Positions 1 through 9,623 of a stretch of DNA of 64,000 bases are shown here, in pieces (positions within the stretch are counted from its first letter, which is position 1; each line of letters opens with the position of its first letter). Both the position numbers and the translations under genes were made by a program. A model generated the notes under the pieces. It saw nothing but the letters and a program-made list of their open reading frames with translations. It did no database searches and was not told the DNA's origin. This DNA comes from Cohnella cholangitidis (GTDB lineage: Bacteria > Bacillota > Bacilli > Paenibacillales > Paenibacillaceae): contig NZ_CP041969.1 in NCBI RefSeq assembly GCF_014107495.1, forward strand, positions 3,459,501 to 3,523,500. The letters run 5' to 3'.

Positions 1-2
1 CG

Positions 3-3000
3 CAGCGTTATCCATACAACCCGGGCAGCGCGAACGTAAGCAAAGCCGAGGGTTGGACGCTTCAATATTATGACAACACTTTCGGTATCTACACGTACGC
101 ATACGACGTCAGCGGGATAAGCGACATCAAATTGAAGGTCAGAACGCATCGCGACAAGACGGCAAGCGCATTGGACAATACGTTCCGCGTCTACGACCCG
201 GCAGCATTGAAGGCGCAAGGCGTACAGAATATCGATCCGGCCAAAGTCGGATCATGGGTTGAATATCCGATGAATAAGCGCGACCTCAAGCCGGATATCA
301 ACGGAGTCGCTTGGCAGCCAGAAAGTACCGCAATGTTCAAGGTTGTTCCTGCGCAAGAAATTGGCGATTTGTACTACACTTACTTGAGCAACTATCGTGA
401 TCAAATGCTGGACTACTATATTGAAACCGTTGACAATGCGGGCAATGTGACGAAGTCGGAAATTCAAACGGTTTACGTAGGAGCAGGCAAATACTCGAAG
501 GACGCTTCCGGTAAGATCGTTGAGGATGCGAACGGAACGATTCAAGGAACTTACCCGTTCCTGGTTATCGATAAGGAAGCTCCTTCCGTTCCTGCAAATC
601 TTCAAGCTGCAAATACGACTGACCGTTCAGTAAGTTTGACTTGGGCAGCGTCGACGGATAACGTAGGCGTATCCGCTTACGAAGTCTATCGGGACGGAGT
701 CAAAGTCGGCACGGCTTCAACCGCAGCATATACGGATGCGGGACTGACAGCTTCAACCTCTTATGTATATACGGTCAAGGCATTGGATAAGGTGGGCAAT
801 ATCTCGTTGGCAAGCTCGCCGTTGACGGTGATGACCAAGGTTCCGGATAACGAACCTCCTGCGGCGCCGACCGATTTGACTAATGGCGCGAAGACAGCTT
901 CGACGATTCAATTAAGCTGGACGGCGGCTACCGACAACTACGGCGTGTTGGGTTACGACATTTACCGCAACGGCACCAAGGTTGGCAACACCGATAAAAC
1001 AACGTATACGGACAGTGATTTAAGTCCGAATACGACTTATGACTATTACGCAAAAGCAATCGATGCGGCCGGAAATGCGTCTGCAGCAAGCATTATCCTT
1101 TCGGTCAAAACAGAGTCGGGCAATGTCGTTACGATTTACTATAAACAAGGTTATACAACGCCATATATCCATTACCGCCCGATAGCCGGCACATGGACGA
1201 CCTCTCCAGGGGTGTTAATGCCGCAATCTGATCTAACAGGATACAACAAGATTACATTAAATGTAGGCACAGCATCAGGAGCCGAGGTCGTATTCAACAA
1301 CGGGAGCGGCACATGGGACAATAACGGCGGCAAAAACTATACGTTCCAGCAAGGAATATGGACCTTCGCAAGCGGTACGATCACAGCAGGTGTTCCTACA
1401 GGTATAGATACGGCTGCCCCAACTGCGCCGACGAATTTACAGGCGACAGCGAAGACGCAAACTTCGGTTACCCTGACGTGGAGCGCATCGACGGACAATG
1501 TCGGAGTCACCGGCTATGAGATTTACCGGAACGGAGTGAAGGTCGGCACATCGGCCGCCACGACTTACGTGAACAGCGGTTTGACGGCTGGCACGGCGTA
1601 TACCTTTACGGTCAAGGCCTATGATGCGGCTGGCAACCTGTCGGCAGCCGGTACTGCGCTTGAGGTAACGACGGAACCGTTAGACTCAGTCGCGCCGACT
1701 GTACCGACTAATGTACAGTCGACCGCGAAGACGCACAATTCGATTACCTTGTCTTGGAGCGCATCGACGGATAATGTCGGAGTGACGGGCTACGAGATTT
1801 ACCGCAATAGCGCCAAGGTCGGCACATCGGCCACAACGACGTATGTGGATAATAACCTGGCAGCGGCAACCGCATACACTTATATGCTCAAGGCTTATGA
1901 CGCTCTAGGTAACACGTCGGAGGCAAGCAGCGAGCTGCAGGTTACAACGAACGCGGCTCCGCTGTCAAACAAGGCGACGATTTACTACAAACGCGGATAT
2001 AGCACCCCATATTTCCATTACGCACCGACCGGGGGGGCTTGGACGGCAGTACCGGGAATCGCCATGCAAGCGTCGGAGTTTACGGGTTACAGCGTGATCA
2101 CCGTCGACATCGGCACGGCAACCAGCTTGGCAGCCGTGTTCAACAATGGCGGCGGCACATGGGACAACAACGGCGGTAAAAATTATTCATTCCAGCAAGG
2201 AATCTGGACTTTCGCAAACGGTACGATCACGGCAGGTCCTCCTGAAGGTTCTATCGTAGATACATTAGCGCCGACCGAGCCAACCAATGTGCAGGCCACC
2301 GCGAAGACGCACGATTCCGTAACCTTGTCTTGGAGCGCATCGACGGACAACGTCGGGGTCACCGGCTATGAAATTTATCGTAACGGCTTCAAGATCGGGA
2401 CTTCGACACAGACGACGTTTACGGATACCGGCCTGACTGCGCAAACTGCCTATACGTATACGGTCAAGGCTTATGACGCTAAAGCAAACATGTCTGTAGC
2501 AAGCAGCGGATTGCTAGTAACGACGAATGCGGTTCCTTTGTCAAATACGGCGACGATCTATTACAAGCAGGGCTTTAGTTCTCCGTATATCTATTACATG
2601 CCTACAGGCGGTGCCTGGACGGCGCTGCCGGGCGTTGCCATGCAGCCGTCAGCGGAATACGCCGGTTACAGCGTGATTACCGTTAACCTGGGCACAGCGA
2701 CAAGCATGAAAGCAACCTTCAACAACGGCAGCGGCACATGGGACAACAACGGCGGAAATAACTATACGTTCGAGCAAGGAACCTGGACGTTCGAGAACGG
2801 CAAAATTACGTCCGGCGCGCCGGTATTGCCGCAAACCCAAAGCCTGACGATCAAGCTTACCGTTCCTATGACTACGGCAGCGAACGATTCGGTCTATATC
2901 GCAGGCTCGTTCAATAACTGGAATCCTGCGGACAGCAACTATAAGCTTACGCCAAATAGCGATGGCACATACTCTATCACTATGAGCTTAATGGCAGGCA

Positions 3001-3146
3001 CGACGATCCAATACAAATTCTTAAGAGGATCGTGGGCAACGGTCGAAGCGAATTCGAACAATTCGGATATTGCGAATAGGTCATATACGATGCCGAATAG
3101 CGCGCAAACCTTAACCCAAACGGTTGTAAAATGGAAAGACAAGTAG
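3..3146 (+). CDS. Secreted starch-degrading enzyme, C-terminal part (FN3 and starch-binding modules)
   Basis: The frame is open from the window edge, so the catalytic domain is missing. About 1047 residues are visible. The first ~190 look like the end of a catalytic or accessory domain. Five fibronectin type III repeats follow (nt ~577-837, 856-1110, 1415-1675, 1690-1950, 2270-2520), each with the motif TDN-GV-GYEIYRNG. Three near-identical CBM25-like modules are interleaved (nt ~1125-1395, 1970-2240, 2540-2815; IYYK start and GTWDNNGG motif). A CBM20/CBM48-like module ends the protein (nt ~2830-3140; VYIAGSFNNWNP, YKF-RGSW). This is the layout of extracellular raw-starch amylases; GH119 or GH57-type alpha-amylase is possible, but the catalytic family cannot be read here. 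A strong terminator follows. Confidence 0.85.
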   Translation, partial: QRYPYNPGSANVSKAEGWTLQYYDNTFGIYTYAYDVSGISDIKLKVRTHRDKTASALDNTFRVYDPAALKAQGVQNIDPAKVGSWVEYPMNKRDLKPDINGVAWQPESTAMFKVVPAQEIGDLYYTYLSNYRDQMLDYYIETVDNAGNVTKSEIQTVYVGAGKYSKDASGKIVEDANGTIQGTYPFLVIDKEAPSVPANLQAANTTDRSVSLTWAASTDNVGVSAYEVYRDGVKVGTASTAAYTDAGLTASTSYVYTVKALDKVGNISLASSPLTVMTKVPDNEPPAAPTDLTNGAKTASTIQLSWTAATDNYGVLGYDIYRNGTKVGNTDKTTYTDSDLSPNTTYDYYAKAIDAAGNASAASIILSVKTESGNVVTIYYKQGYTTPYIHYRPIAGTWTTSPGVLMPQSDLTGYNKITLNVGTASGAEVVFNNGSGTWDNNGGKNYTFQQGIWTFASGTITAGVPTGIDTAAPTAPTNLQATAKTQTSVTLTWSASTDNVGVTGYEIYRNGVKVGTSAATTYVNSGLTAGTAYTFTVKAYDAAGNLSAAGTALEVTTEPLDSVAPTVPTNVQSTAKTHNSITLSWSASTDNVGVTGYEIYRNSAKVGTSATTTYVDNNLAAATAYTYMLKAYDALGNTSEASSELQVTTNAAPLSNKATIYYKRGYSTPYFHYAPTGGAWTAVPGIAMQASEFTGYSVITVDIGTATSLAAVFNNGGGTWDNNGGKNYSFQQGIWTFANGTITAGPPEGSIVDTLAPTEPTNVQATAKTHDSVTLSWSASTDNVGVTGYEIYRNGFKIGTSTQTTFTDTGLTAQTAYTYTVKAYDAKANMSVASSGLLVTTNAVPLSNTATIYYKQGFSSPYIYYMPTGGAWTALPGVAMQPSAEYAGYSVITVNLGTATSMKATFNNGSGTWDNNGGNNYTFEQGTWTFENGKITSGAPVLPQTQSLTIKLTVPMTTAANDSVYIAGSFNNWNPADSNYKLTPNSDGTYSITMSLMAGTTIQYKFLRGSWATVEANSNNSDIANRSYTMPNSAQTLTQTVVKWKDK

Positions 3147-3175
3147 AACTGAACTAACGCGAAGCGGGAGCCGGA

Positions 3176-3218
3176 CGGACTGTATCGCCCTTTGGGGGCG
3201 ATACAGTCCGTTCTTTTT
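3176..3218. terminator. Terminator between the starch enzyme and helD
   Basis: A perfect 15-bp stem (3176-3190 with 3196-3210) and 5-nt loop are followed by TTCTTTTT. The two flanking genes converge here, and the first gene clearly uses it. Confidence 0.9.
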
Positions 3219-3235
3219 CCGTTGCCTATCGTTCA

Positions 3236-5325
3236 TTATTCAAGCAAAGCCGTCTCCTCGCCATAATAATAAAGCGTCAACCGATGAAGCGCGCGGGTAC
3301 AGCCGACGTAGAGCAGCTTGGCGTCCTGCGGGGTTAGCGCGTATTGGCGTTCGTTCGCGCCCGCGATAAGGACCGCGTCGAACTCGAGACCTTTGGCTAG
3401 ATAGACGGGGACGATAGTCGTGCCGCCGCGATATTGGGTTTGCCCTTCGCTGATTAAGTTGGCTTCGATGCCCGCCTGCGCCATCTCTTCATGAAGCCGT
3501 GCGCATTCCTCGTCCGTGCGTCCGATAATCGCGATCGTCTGCATTCCCCGTCCTCGGTTATCCCGAATGAAAGAATCGATGAAAGGAATTTCATCCGCTT
3601 CCTGTTCTAAGCGAACGGTATCGACGGGATCTCCGCTGCGGAATACAGGTACGGCCGGAGGGAGCCCGGTTTCGGTATGAGGCAGAATCCGATTGGCGAA
3701 TTCAATGATTTCCAGCGTAGAACGGTAGCTTTGCCGCAAGGCGTGATAGGAACGGTGTTCCTCGTCGAACACGCCGGACAGTTCCTCCCAACGTTGAACA
3801 CCGCGGTAAGCGTGTATCCCTTGGGCCAAATCGCCAAGAATCGTAAAGGAAGGCTCGTTCATGAACGTGTTCAAGAGAGCGATCTGAAAAGGGGATACAT
3901 CCTGCGCTTCATCGACGACGACGTGATCGAACGCGAGATTCTCTCTGCCGTTGAATACGTAGTGAATCCACACGAGGGCGGCCAGATCTTCGGGTTGAAC
4001 GAAGCCTTTTTTCAGATAGCCTTTCGTGCTCTCCAGCACCTTCTTCGGAATGCCGTCCTCGGCCGTTGCTGATGCAAATACGCTTTGATAGAAAAGAAAA
4101 GCATCCGCCTTGGGCAGCTTGTTCGTGTAGGCGCGCAGGCGTTGCTTGCCCGTCTTGCTCTTGTCCTTGCGAATTTTCGGGTCTCCGATCGTGTTCAGCT
4201 GCATCTCCAGCCAGCGGTTGATTCTCGCGGTTAACCTGTCCCGGCGGGCGGCAAGCGGATAGTGGCGGTACTCGACTTCGAACCATTCGCGAATCGTATC
4301 GGCGGATAGAACGCGCCCTTCCCAAGCTTCGAAAGGCTGCGCCTCAAGGAAATGCTCTTCGGAACGCTTAAGCTTGTCGTCCAACCATTCTTTAAATCGG
4401 ATAGAGCCTTTGAACCGGCCCGGCGTCTCGTCGTCGATCGGAGGCCTGACTCCGTCGAGAGAAAACCAATGGTTGCCTTCCGAGCCTTCTTTCGAGAGCC
4501 GTACGTTGGCGTTTAGCCGTTCCAATGCCCACTCCGCGAAAGTCGTTTGCTTGACGTGACCGACCCCGAGCTCCGGAAGAACGCCGGAAATGTAGTCGAG
4601 GAACATCGTGTTCGGAGCGAAAATGATCATCCGTTCCGCACGGATTTGCTGCTGGTATTGATAGAGCAGGAAGGCCAAGCGATGCAATGCGACCGTCGTT
4701 TTACCCGATCCCGCGGCCCTTGGATGATCAGCGCCTTGTATCTCGGAGCCCGGATGATCTGATCCTGTTCGGCTTGGATCGTAGATACGATGTCGCGCAG
4801 CCGATTGTCTTTCTTGTCGCCTAGCTTAAATAGAAGAAACTCGTCGTTCAAGCCGATGTTGTCGCCCCCGCGCTCATAGCTGTCCACGATTCTTCCCAGT
4901 TTCCTGTCGCGGATGGATAAGTTCCGTTTGCGGTAGATTTCTCCATGGATTGTCCCGTCCGGGGCATCATAAGATACGGGCGCCTCGCCCCCGGTGAAGG
5001 AGTAGAATAAGCTGGCTACGGGCGCCCGCCAGTCGATGACGTAAGGCTCTCCGGTCTTCTGCAGGTCCATGCCTCGTTTGCCGATGTATAGCGGAATCGG
5101 ATCGGTTTTGTTCTCCTCCCGGAAGTCGAGCCGCCCGAAATACGGTTCGTTGCCTAGCAAATCCAGTCTCTGCCGGCTTTCCTCCCGTTTTTCCTCAAGC
5201 AATTGTTCGGTGAAATCCTGTCCGCGATATATGGGACCTATGCCGGAGCGTTGCTGTTCGATCTCCTGAAACGTATCCTGAAGTCTTTGATGTTCTTCCC
5301 GATAGATAGGGTTTTGCGTATCCAT
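3236..5325 (-). pseudogene. helD: HelD-type UvrD-like helicase, broken by a frameshift in the Walker A motif
   Basis: HelD is a superfamily 1 ATPase that releases stalled RNA polymerase. The N-terminal part (5325 down to ~4718) has the family signature YIGKRGM and YVIDWRAPVASLFYSF. The rest continues in another frame from ~4717 to 3236 with VVVDEAQD (Walker B), TILGDLAQGIHAYRG, LRQSYRS, YLAKGLEFDAV and LLYVGCTRA. The break falls in the expected QGAAGSGKTT: restoring one G to the GGG run (complement of 4717-4719) rebuilds it exactly. The combined length, ~696 residues, is normal for HelD. The start at 5325 is chosen because AAGGAGG sits 10-12 bases upstream. It is either a true pseudogene or a consensus error. 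Confidence 0.85.
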
Positions 5326-5391
5326 AGTGCGATTGCCTCCTTGCAACGAATATTGACTTCACCTATTGTGGCGCATTTTCGATAAAAACAA

Positions 5392-5420
5392 TAGACTTAT
5401 GTTTTCCGATTTGTTATGAT
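5392..5420 (+). promoter_or_regulatory. Promoter of ywhD leader transcript
   Basis: TAGACT (5392-5397), a 17-bp spacer and TATGAT (5415-5420) form a sigma-A type promoter. Transcription would begin near 5427 and give a ~130-nt leader before ywhD. Confidence 0.55.
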
Positions 5421-5486
5421 GTTGAGTACAGGATTGCCTAAAATAGATAGAACATACGTTCTCATCTAAATGCAAGCTCTAAGAAG

Positions 5487-5528
5487 CGGGTAAGATCTCG
5501 GATTTAGAGGTCTAGAGCCCGGTTTTTT
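5487..5528 (+). terminator. Terminator-like hairpin in the ywhD leader
   Basis: CGGG (5487-5490) pairs with CCCG (5518-5521), and AGATCTC with GAGGTCT inside it; a run of six T follows (5523-5528). It lies between the predicted promoter and the ywhD ribosome-binding site. An alternative stem GCTCTA/TAGAGC (about 5476-5481 with 5513-5518) would compete with it. This could be an attenuator or the end of a short RNA. Confidence 0.45.
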
Positions 5529-5559
5529 CATATCTAACGGCAAATTATGGAGGTTAACG

Positions 5560-6063
5560 ATGGAAAATCAAGATAAACCGGCCGAGAAGAAGAAGCTCTC
5601 GCTCAACGTCGTCAGCAATAAGGAACATAGAGGATTCGGCGCGGGTTCGATCGATCTGAGTCAAGTCGCCTGCGTCATCATTGACGAAGGAGAAGCCTAT
5701 ATCGACGTGGGCGCGATGCACGCGAAGAGCAAGATCGAGAAAGGAATCAAGTTCTCTCCCGACAAAGCAACCGTGCCTAACGGTCGTCCGGCTTGGGTCG
5801 TATGGGTAGCCGTAGACCGCAACGAGACCGGATCTTACTACGCGGGCGCGGCGTCTTGCGAGATGCTGATCGACACGGAAGCGAGAAAAGGGTGGAAATT
5901 GCTCCCCGATCACGTAAACCGGTTGGATGCTTCGATCAAGCGCAAATATATGCTCGACAATATCGGCCCGGCGGAGAAAGAAGCCCTGCGCAAACTGCTC
6001 GTAGAACATAACGCGGAGTGGTGGGACAATTCGCCGCAAGCGCTGAAGGATTTATTAGTTTAA
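5560..6063 (+). CDS. ywhD: YwhD family protein
   Basis: The 167-residue soluble protein matches the Bacillus YwhD family, whose biochemical role is unknown. Recognisable parts are the HRGFGAGSIDLSQV and VIIDEGEAYIDVGAMHAKSKIEKG stretches near residues 22-62. The start is an ATG with GGAGG 6 bases upstream. In B. subtilis ywhD sits beside pbpG and speE-speB; here those genes lie about 9 kb downstream, with an exporter and a sugar locus inserted between. A bidirectional terminator follows. Confidence 0.85.
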   Translation: MENQDKPAEKKKLSLNVVSNKEHRGFGAGSIDLSQVACVIIDEGEAYIDVGAMHAKSKIEKGIKFSPDKATVPNGRPAWVVWVAVDRNETGSYYAGAASCEMLIDTEARKGWKLLPDHVNRLDASIKRKYMLDNIGPAEKEALRKLLVEHNAEWWDNSPQALKDLLV

Positions 6064-6082
6064 CAAATCCGCGGGAATAAGC

Positions 6083-6126
6083 AAGCCCCCAACCTGATCT
6101 CTCGATCGGGCCAGGGGCTTTTCCTT
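6083..6126. terminator. Bidirectional terminator between ywhD and the ABC-2 operon
   Basis: AAGCCCC (6083 on) pairs with GGGGCTT (to 6120), and CCTGATC with GATCGGG inside; TTCCTTTG follows on the plus strand. The flanking genes converge. Confidence 0.85.
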
Positions 6127-6128
6127 TG

Positions 6129-7283
6129 TTAAACGAACATGCGGGTATCGTTGTTGCGACTGAACCGATAGACTGCGATAAGCGAGAAGACCGCGGCAAA
6201 CCCGAACAGGATAGCTAGATTTAAGCCGAGACTGCCGAAGGCATCGCCTTGCTGCAGCTTGTTTATAGAATCCAGCAGCCAGTGCTGGGGGAGGAAATTC
6301 GATATCTTGCGAATCGAATCCGGCATGATCTCCATCGGGAAGAAACAGCCCGAGAGCATGCAAGTCGGCGTAATAATCAAATTCTGCAAAGCTCCGGCTC
6401 CCGCAGTGCTCTTGGCGAAGGCTACCATAAGGAGGGATAGCCCGATGGCGGCTAGCGCGAATAGGAGGAGAACCGGAATTAATTGCGAGTACGGAACTCC
6501 GGAATCGATATGGAAGACGGTTTTCATCATGAACAAGGTGAACGCGATCTGCAACAGCATGATGAGTAAGTTAACGATTACGTTGGAAAGGACGTAGGTT
6601 CTGGCCGATATCGGCGAAGTCATCAGACGAAGGAAGGTGCGGGATTCCTTCTCCTTCAGGATGAGTTCGGATAGGTTGACGGCGGAGAACATCATGAACG
6701 TAACCAGTAATCCGATCGTTTGATAAGTCATATCTTTCCGGTTCGAGGTATCTTCGATCGTCTCGGCATGGAGCTTGAAGTTCTGCGCGCTGTATTCGGC
6801 ATAGAGCTTATCGAACGCAGCGGAATCTCCCTTCGTGCTCCGGCCGATGGCGGCAACGTTGCTGACGTAACTTTGCAGCATGGCTTTGACGTAAGCCGTC
6901 ACTTGCGCGCCTTTCACGGATAGGATATCGACCTGCGCTGCTCCGGGGCTTCCCTGGCGTACGCTATCCGCAAACCCTTGATTAAAAATCAAGCCGCTAT
7001 CGAGCTTGCTTGAGGCGATGTCGCTGCGCAGCGATTTCTCGTCCGTCATCGTGATTTTAACCTGATTCAAGCCCTCGATGAACTTGATCGCATCTTGCGT
7101 AATGACTTGATTGCCGTCGTTATTAACGATGCCGACGCGAAGGGCGTTGCCGTTGGAGCTGCCATAGAGAAGCGTGGAGATCAAGATGCCGACAAGCGGC
7201 AAGCCGAAATACACGAACCAGCTGGATTTAGCGCGGAACGTATTGCGCAACGTTTTGCGAATGAGCCATAGAATGTCTTTCAT
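6129..7283 (-). CDS. ABC-2 type exporter permease, third gene of an LnrLMN-like operon
   Basis: A membrane permease of 384 residues. One membrane segment lies near residues 22-42 (FVYFGLPLVGILISTLLYG). An external loop of ~150 residues and a C-terminal block of about five membrane helices follow, the standard ABC-2 (ABC2_membrane_3) layout. It starts one base after the neighbouring permease ends and has GGGAGG upstream, so the three exporter genes form one operon. By order and size it resembles LnrN of the B. subtilis linearmycin exporter, but no matching two-component system lies next to it here. Substrate unknown; a lipophilic toxin or antibiotic is a reasonable guess. Confidence 0.85.
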   Translation of the reverse strand: MKDILWLIRKTLRNTFRAKSSWFVYFGLPLVGILISTLLYGSSNGNALRVGIVNNDGNQVITQDAIKFIEGLNQVKITMTDEKSLRSDIASSKLDSGLIFNQGFADSVRQGSPGAAQVDILSVKGAQVTAYVKAMLQSYVSNVAAIGRSTKGDSAAFDKLYAEYSAQNFKLHAETIEDTSNRKDMTYQTIGLLVTFMMFSAVNLSELILKEKESRTFLRLMTSPISARTYVLSNVIVNLLIMLLQIAFTLFMMKTVFHIDSGVPYSQLIPVLLLFALAAIGLSLLMVAFAKSTAGAGALQNLIITPTCMLSGCFFPMEIMPDSIRKISNFLPQHWLLDSINKLQQGDAFGSLGLNLAILFGFAAVFSLIAVYRFSRNNDTRMFV

Positions 7284-7284
7284 T

Positions 7285-8409
7285 TTATAAAGCCTCCCGT
7301 TTACGCATGATCAGGGCCGAGACGACCAGGAAAGCCGCGGCGATGGCAACGTTGATTCCTATGGCCGGCCATGCCGCCAAAATATCGTTCGAATAAACCA
7401 GATTCATGATCGCTTCGTTCGCCCATCGGATCGGAGACAGATTCATTACGGTTCCCATGCCGGGTGCCGATTCGTCGAAAGGGAAATAAGCTCCTCCCAC
7501 GAATGACGCGATCTGCGTAAAGATCATGATGATCGCGCGAGATTTTTCTCCTTGGACAAGATAGCTGACTCCTAGGCCCAAGCTGACGGCCAACAGCACT
7601 TCGGATGTTAGGATGAGGAATAACACGCCCATATGGTCGCCCCAGTCGGCCTGGAACGCGAATTTGCTGACCAGCACAATGAGTAGCACGCACAGGAGGT
7701 TAATCGCCGTGCAGCCGATGACTTTGCCCGCGAAGAGCGCACCCTTGCTAACGGGCGCGGCGATTAAGCGAATGACCGTGTGGCGAGTTCTTTCGCTGCG
7801 GAATAAGAAGGATCCCGACATAGCTGCGTAGAGGGCGATCATCGTCGTCATGGAGATGGCGTAATAATCCATGGAGCTCGGCGTTTTATCCGGATCCAAC
7901 GAAGTTTCGTTGACGAATTCGCCGCCGTCTTCCGCATTCGCCATGACCGCTTCCGCTTCCGACGGAGCCGATCTAATCGCCGAAACAGCCAAGTTGTAAC
8001 GATCGGCGAACGCGGTCAACATGCCTTGTAGGATATTGCTTTCGATCGATTGCCTGCTGTTTCCGTAGAACTTCATCCCGTCGCCGCCAAGCTCGACGTA
8101 CGACGTATATTGCCCGTCTTGGATGAGCTCCCGGCCGTTCATGCCGGCTTCGGCCGGAACCGTGCGGATGCCTTGCCGTTCGATTTCTTGGGCGAAGATC
8201 TGCCAGGATTGCGTTAGTTGAGGCTGATCGGCCGTGATCTTATAGAGCAACTGCATTTCTCCGACAACAGCGCTGCTAGAGAATACATTCGATAGAGCCG
8301 TGCCAAGAATCAGCATCAATACGATAGGAAAAGCAAGCATGAACAGCAAGGTTCTCCGCTCTCTTAGGGCGGATTTGATTTCTTTAACGGCCACGTTCCA
8401 TATGTTCAT
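7285..8409 (-). CDS. ABC-2 type exporter permease, second gene of an LnrLMN-like operon
   Basis: The ~374-residue permease begins NIWNVAVKEIKSALRERRT, followed by a hydrophobic helix (LLFMLAFPIVLMLILGTAL), as in LnrM/YfiM proteins. A large external domain and a C-terminal helix cluster follow. Two in-frame ATGs are available (8415 and 8409). The second is preferred because GGAGG lies 9 bases before it and only 3 before the first. It would pair with the adjacent permease as the membrane half of a heterodimeric exporter driven by the upstream ATPase. Confidence 0.85.
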   Translation of the reverse strand: MNIWNVAVKEIKSALRERRTLLFMLAFPIVLMLILGTALSNVFSSSAVVGEMQLLYKITADQPQLTQSWQIFAQEIERQGIRTVPAEAGMNGRELIQDGQYTSYVELGGDGMKFYGNSRQSIESNILQGMLTAFADRYNLAVSAIRSAPSEAEAVMANAEDGGEFVNETSLDPDKTPSSMDYYAISMTTMIALYAAMSGSFLFRSERTRHTVIRLIAAPVSKGALFAGKVIGCTAINLLCVLLIVLVSKFAFQADWGDHMGVLFLILTSEVLLAVSLGLGVSYLVQGEKSRAIIMIFTQIASFVGGAYFPFDESAPGMGTVMNLSPIRWANEAIMNLVYSNDILAAWPAIGINVAIAAAFLVVSALIMRKREAL

Positions 8410-8423
8410 ATCCATCCGCCTCC

Positions 8424-9359
8424 TTAATCGCGGAGATTCCGGCCGGTCAAGGTCAGGAATACCGTCTCCAGATTCGGTGCTTGCTCTTCGACGGAACGGA
8501 TCTCGATCCCGTCCTTGATTAATTGCTGAATAATGAGATTGAGGTTGTTAGTCTCGCCTCTGGAGTTGATCTTGATCGTGTTGTCCTCGAGCTGCGCGTT
8601 GATGACGCCTTGTATTTGCTTAAGCGAATCGATATTCGGCGGTTCGGTTGTTTGGACCTCGATCCAGATGCTCTTCGTATCGGTAATGATCGCTTTTAGC
8701 TGTTCTTTCGTGCCGTCGGCGATGATTTTGCCATGATCGACGATCGCGATACGGGTGCAGATTTCTTCGACTTCCTCCATGTAATGGCTCGTATAGATGA
8801 TCGTGCATCCCATTTGGTTCAGCTTGCGGACCGAGTTGAGGATGTAGTTGCGGGATTGGGGATCGATTCCGACCGTCGGTTCGTCCATGATGATGAGCTT
8901 TGGCCTGTGGGCGATGGCGCAAGCAATGTTGAGCCTGCGTTTCATGCCTCCCGAGAAGTTTTTCGGAAAGCTCTTCGCTTTGTCGCCGAGGCCGACGAAA
9001 TCGAGCGCTTCCTCGGTTCGTTCCTTCAGCAGATTTCCTCTCAAGCCGTATAGTCCGGCAAAAAAGCTCACGTTCTCGTAAGATGTCATATTCTCGTAGA
9101 TGGAGATGTCCTGAGGAACGATGCCGATATTCATCTTCGCGAACTTGCCGTTCGACGCCAGGCTGCGGCCGAGAATGTCGATTTCTCCCGCGGTACTGCG
9201 CAGTAAGGAGGAGATCATATTGATCGTCGTGCTTTTGCCCGCCCCGTTCGCGCCGAGGAAGCCGAAAATCTCTCCCTCGCGAACGGTAAGCGACATATTG
9301 TCTACGGCGATGAAATCGCCGAATTTCTTGGTCAAGTTGCGGATCTCGAGCACGTTCAT
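8424..9359 (-). CDS. ABC exporter ATPase, first gene of an LnrLMN-like operon
   Basis: The 311-residue ATPase has Walker A GANGAGKST, Q-loop GIVPQDISIYE, signature NFSGGMKRRLNIACA, Walker B LIIMDEPTVGIDP and the H-loop in YTSHYMEEVE. The C-terminal extension of ~90 residues is typical of ABC-2 drug exporters. ATG at 9359 is preferred over the in-frame GTG at 9368 because GGAG is properly spaced only to the ATG. It is the first of three tandem minus-strand genes with gaps of 1-15 bases. A TACAAT -10 element lies upstream (complement of 9394-9399). Confidence 0.9.
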   Translation of the reverse strand: MNVLEIRNLTKKFGDFIAVDNMSLTVREGEIFGFLGANGAGKSTTINMISSLLRSTAGEIDILGRSLASNGKFAKMNIGIVPQDISIYENMTSYENVSFFAGLYGLRGNLLKERTEEALDFVGLGDKAKSFPKNFSGGMKRRLNIACAIAHRPKLIIMDEPTVGIDPQSRNYILNSVRKLNQMGCTIIYTSHYMEEVEEICTRIAIVDHGKIIADGTKEQLKAIITDTKSIWIEVQTTEPPNIDSLKQIQGVINAQLEDNTIKINSRGETNNLNLIIQQLIKDGIEIRSVEEQAPNLETVFLTLTGRNLRD

Positions 9360-9404
9360 CCGAATCACTCCATTTGTTTAAGTTGTTACGATCATTGTAA
9401 AGAA

Positions 9405-9441
9405 AAAGGATACCCCTAAGTCAGTGCATAAGGGCATCCTT
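9405..9441 (-). terminator. Hairpin with U-tract upstream of the exporter operon
   Basis: Read on the minus strand, AAAGGATGCCC pairs imperfectly with GGGTATCCTTT and TTCTTT follows. It may be a second terminator for the sugar-acid operon or a leader element of the exporter operon; the predicted exporter promoter lies at its edge. Confidence 0.4.
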
Positions 9442-9481
9442 TGATATGACGTTCTTCATGTTCGCGACATGACTAAGGTCA

Positions 9482-9506
9482 CCCTCTCCCGACAGGCAGG
9501 AGAGGG
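9482..9506. repeat. Short inverted repeat
   Basis: CCCTCTCC (9482-9489) and GGAGAGGG (9499-9506) form an 8-bp stem with a 9-nt loop, with no T-tract. It lies between two terminator-like hairpins. Function unknown. Confidence 0.35.
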
Positions 9507-9534
9507 GGGGCGTCGGGAAGGGCGGCTGATCGGC

Positions 9535-9580
9535 TTAATAAAAAATTCCCGTCGGGATACTCGATCCTAACGGGAATTTC
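9535..9580 (-). terminator. Terminator of the sugar-acid operon
   Basis: A 10-bp stem (9543-9552 with 9570-9579) has an inner GGAT/ATCC pairing. On the minus strand it is followed by a T-rich tract (complement of 9535-9545). It lies just past the stop of the dehydratase gene. Confidence 0.85.
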
Positions 9581-9623
9581 TCATTGAGCGCTTATGGCAT
9601 ATTCAGACGCAAAGCTTTCCCGT

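Noticed and set aside
5430..5559. T-box or known riboswitch in the ywhD leader
   Set aside because: No T-box sequence, specifier loop or recognised aptamer core is present, and the leader is too short for most classes.
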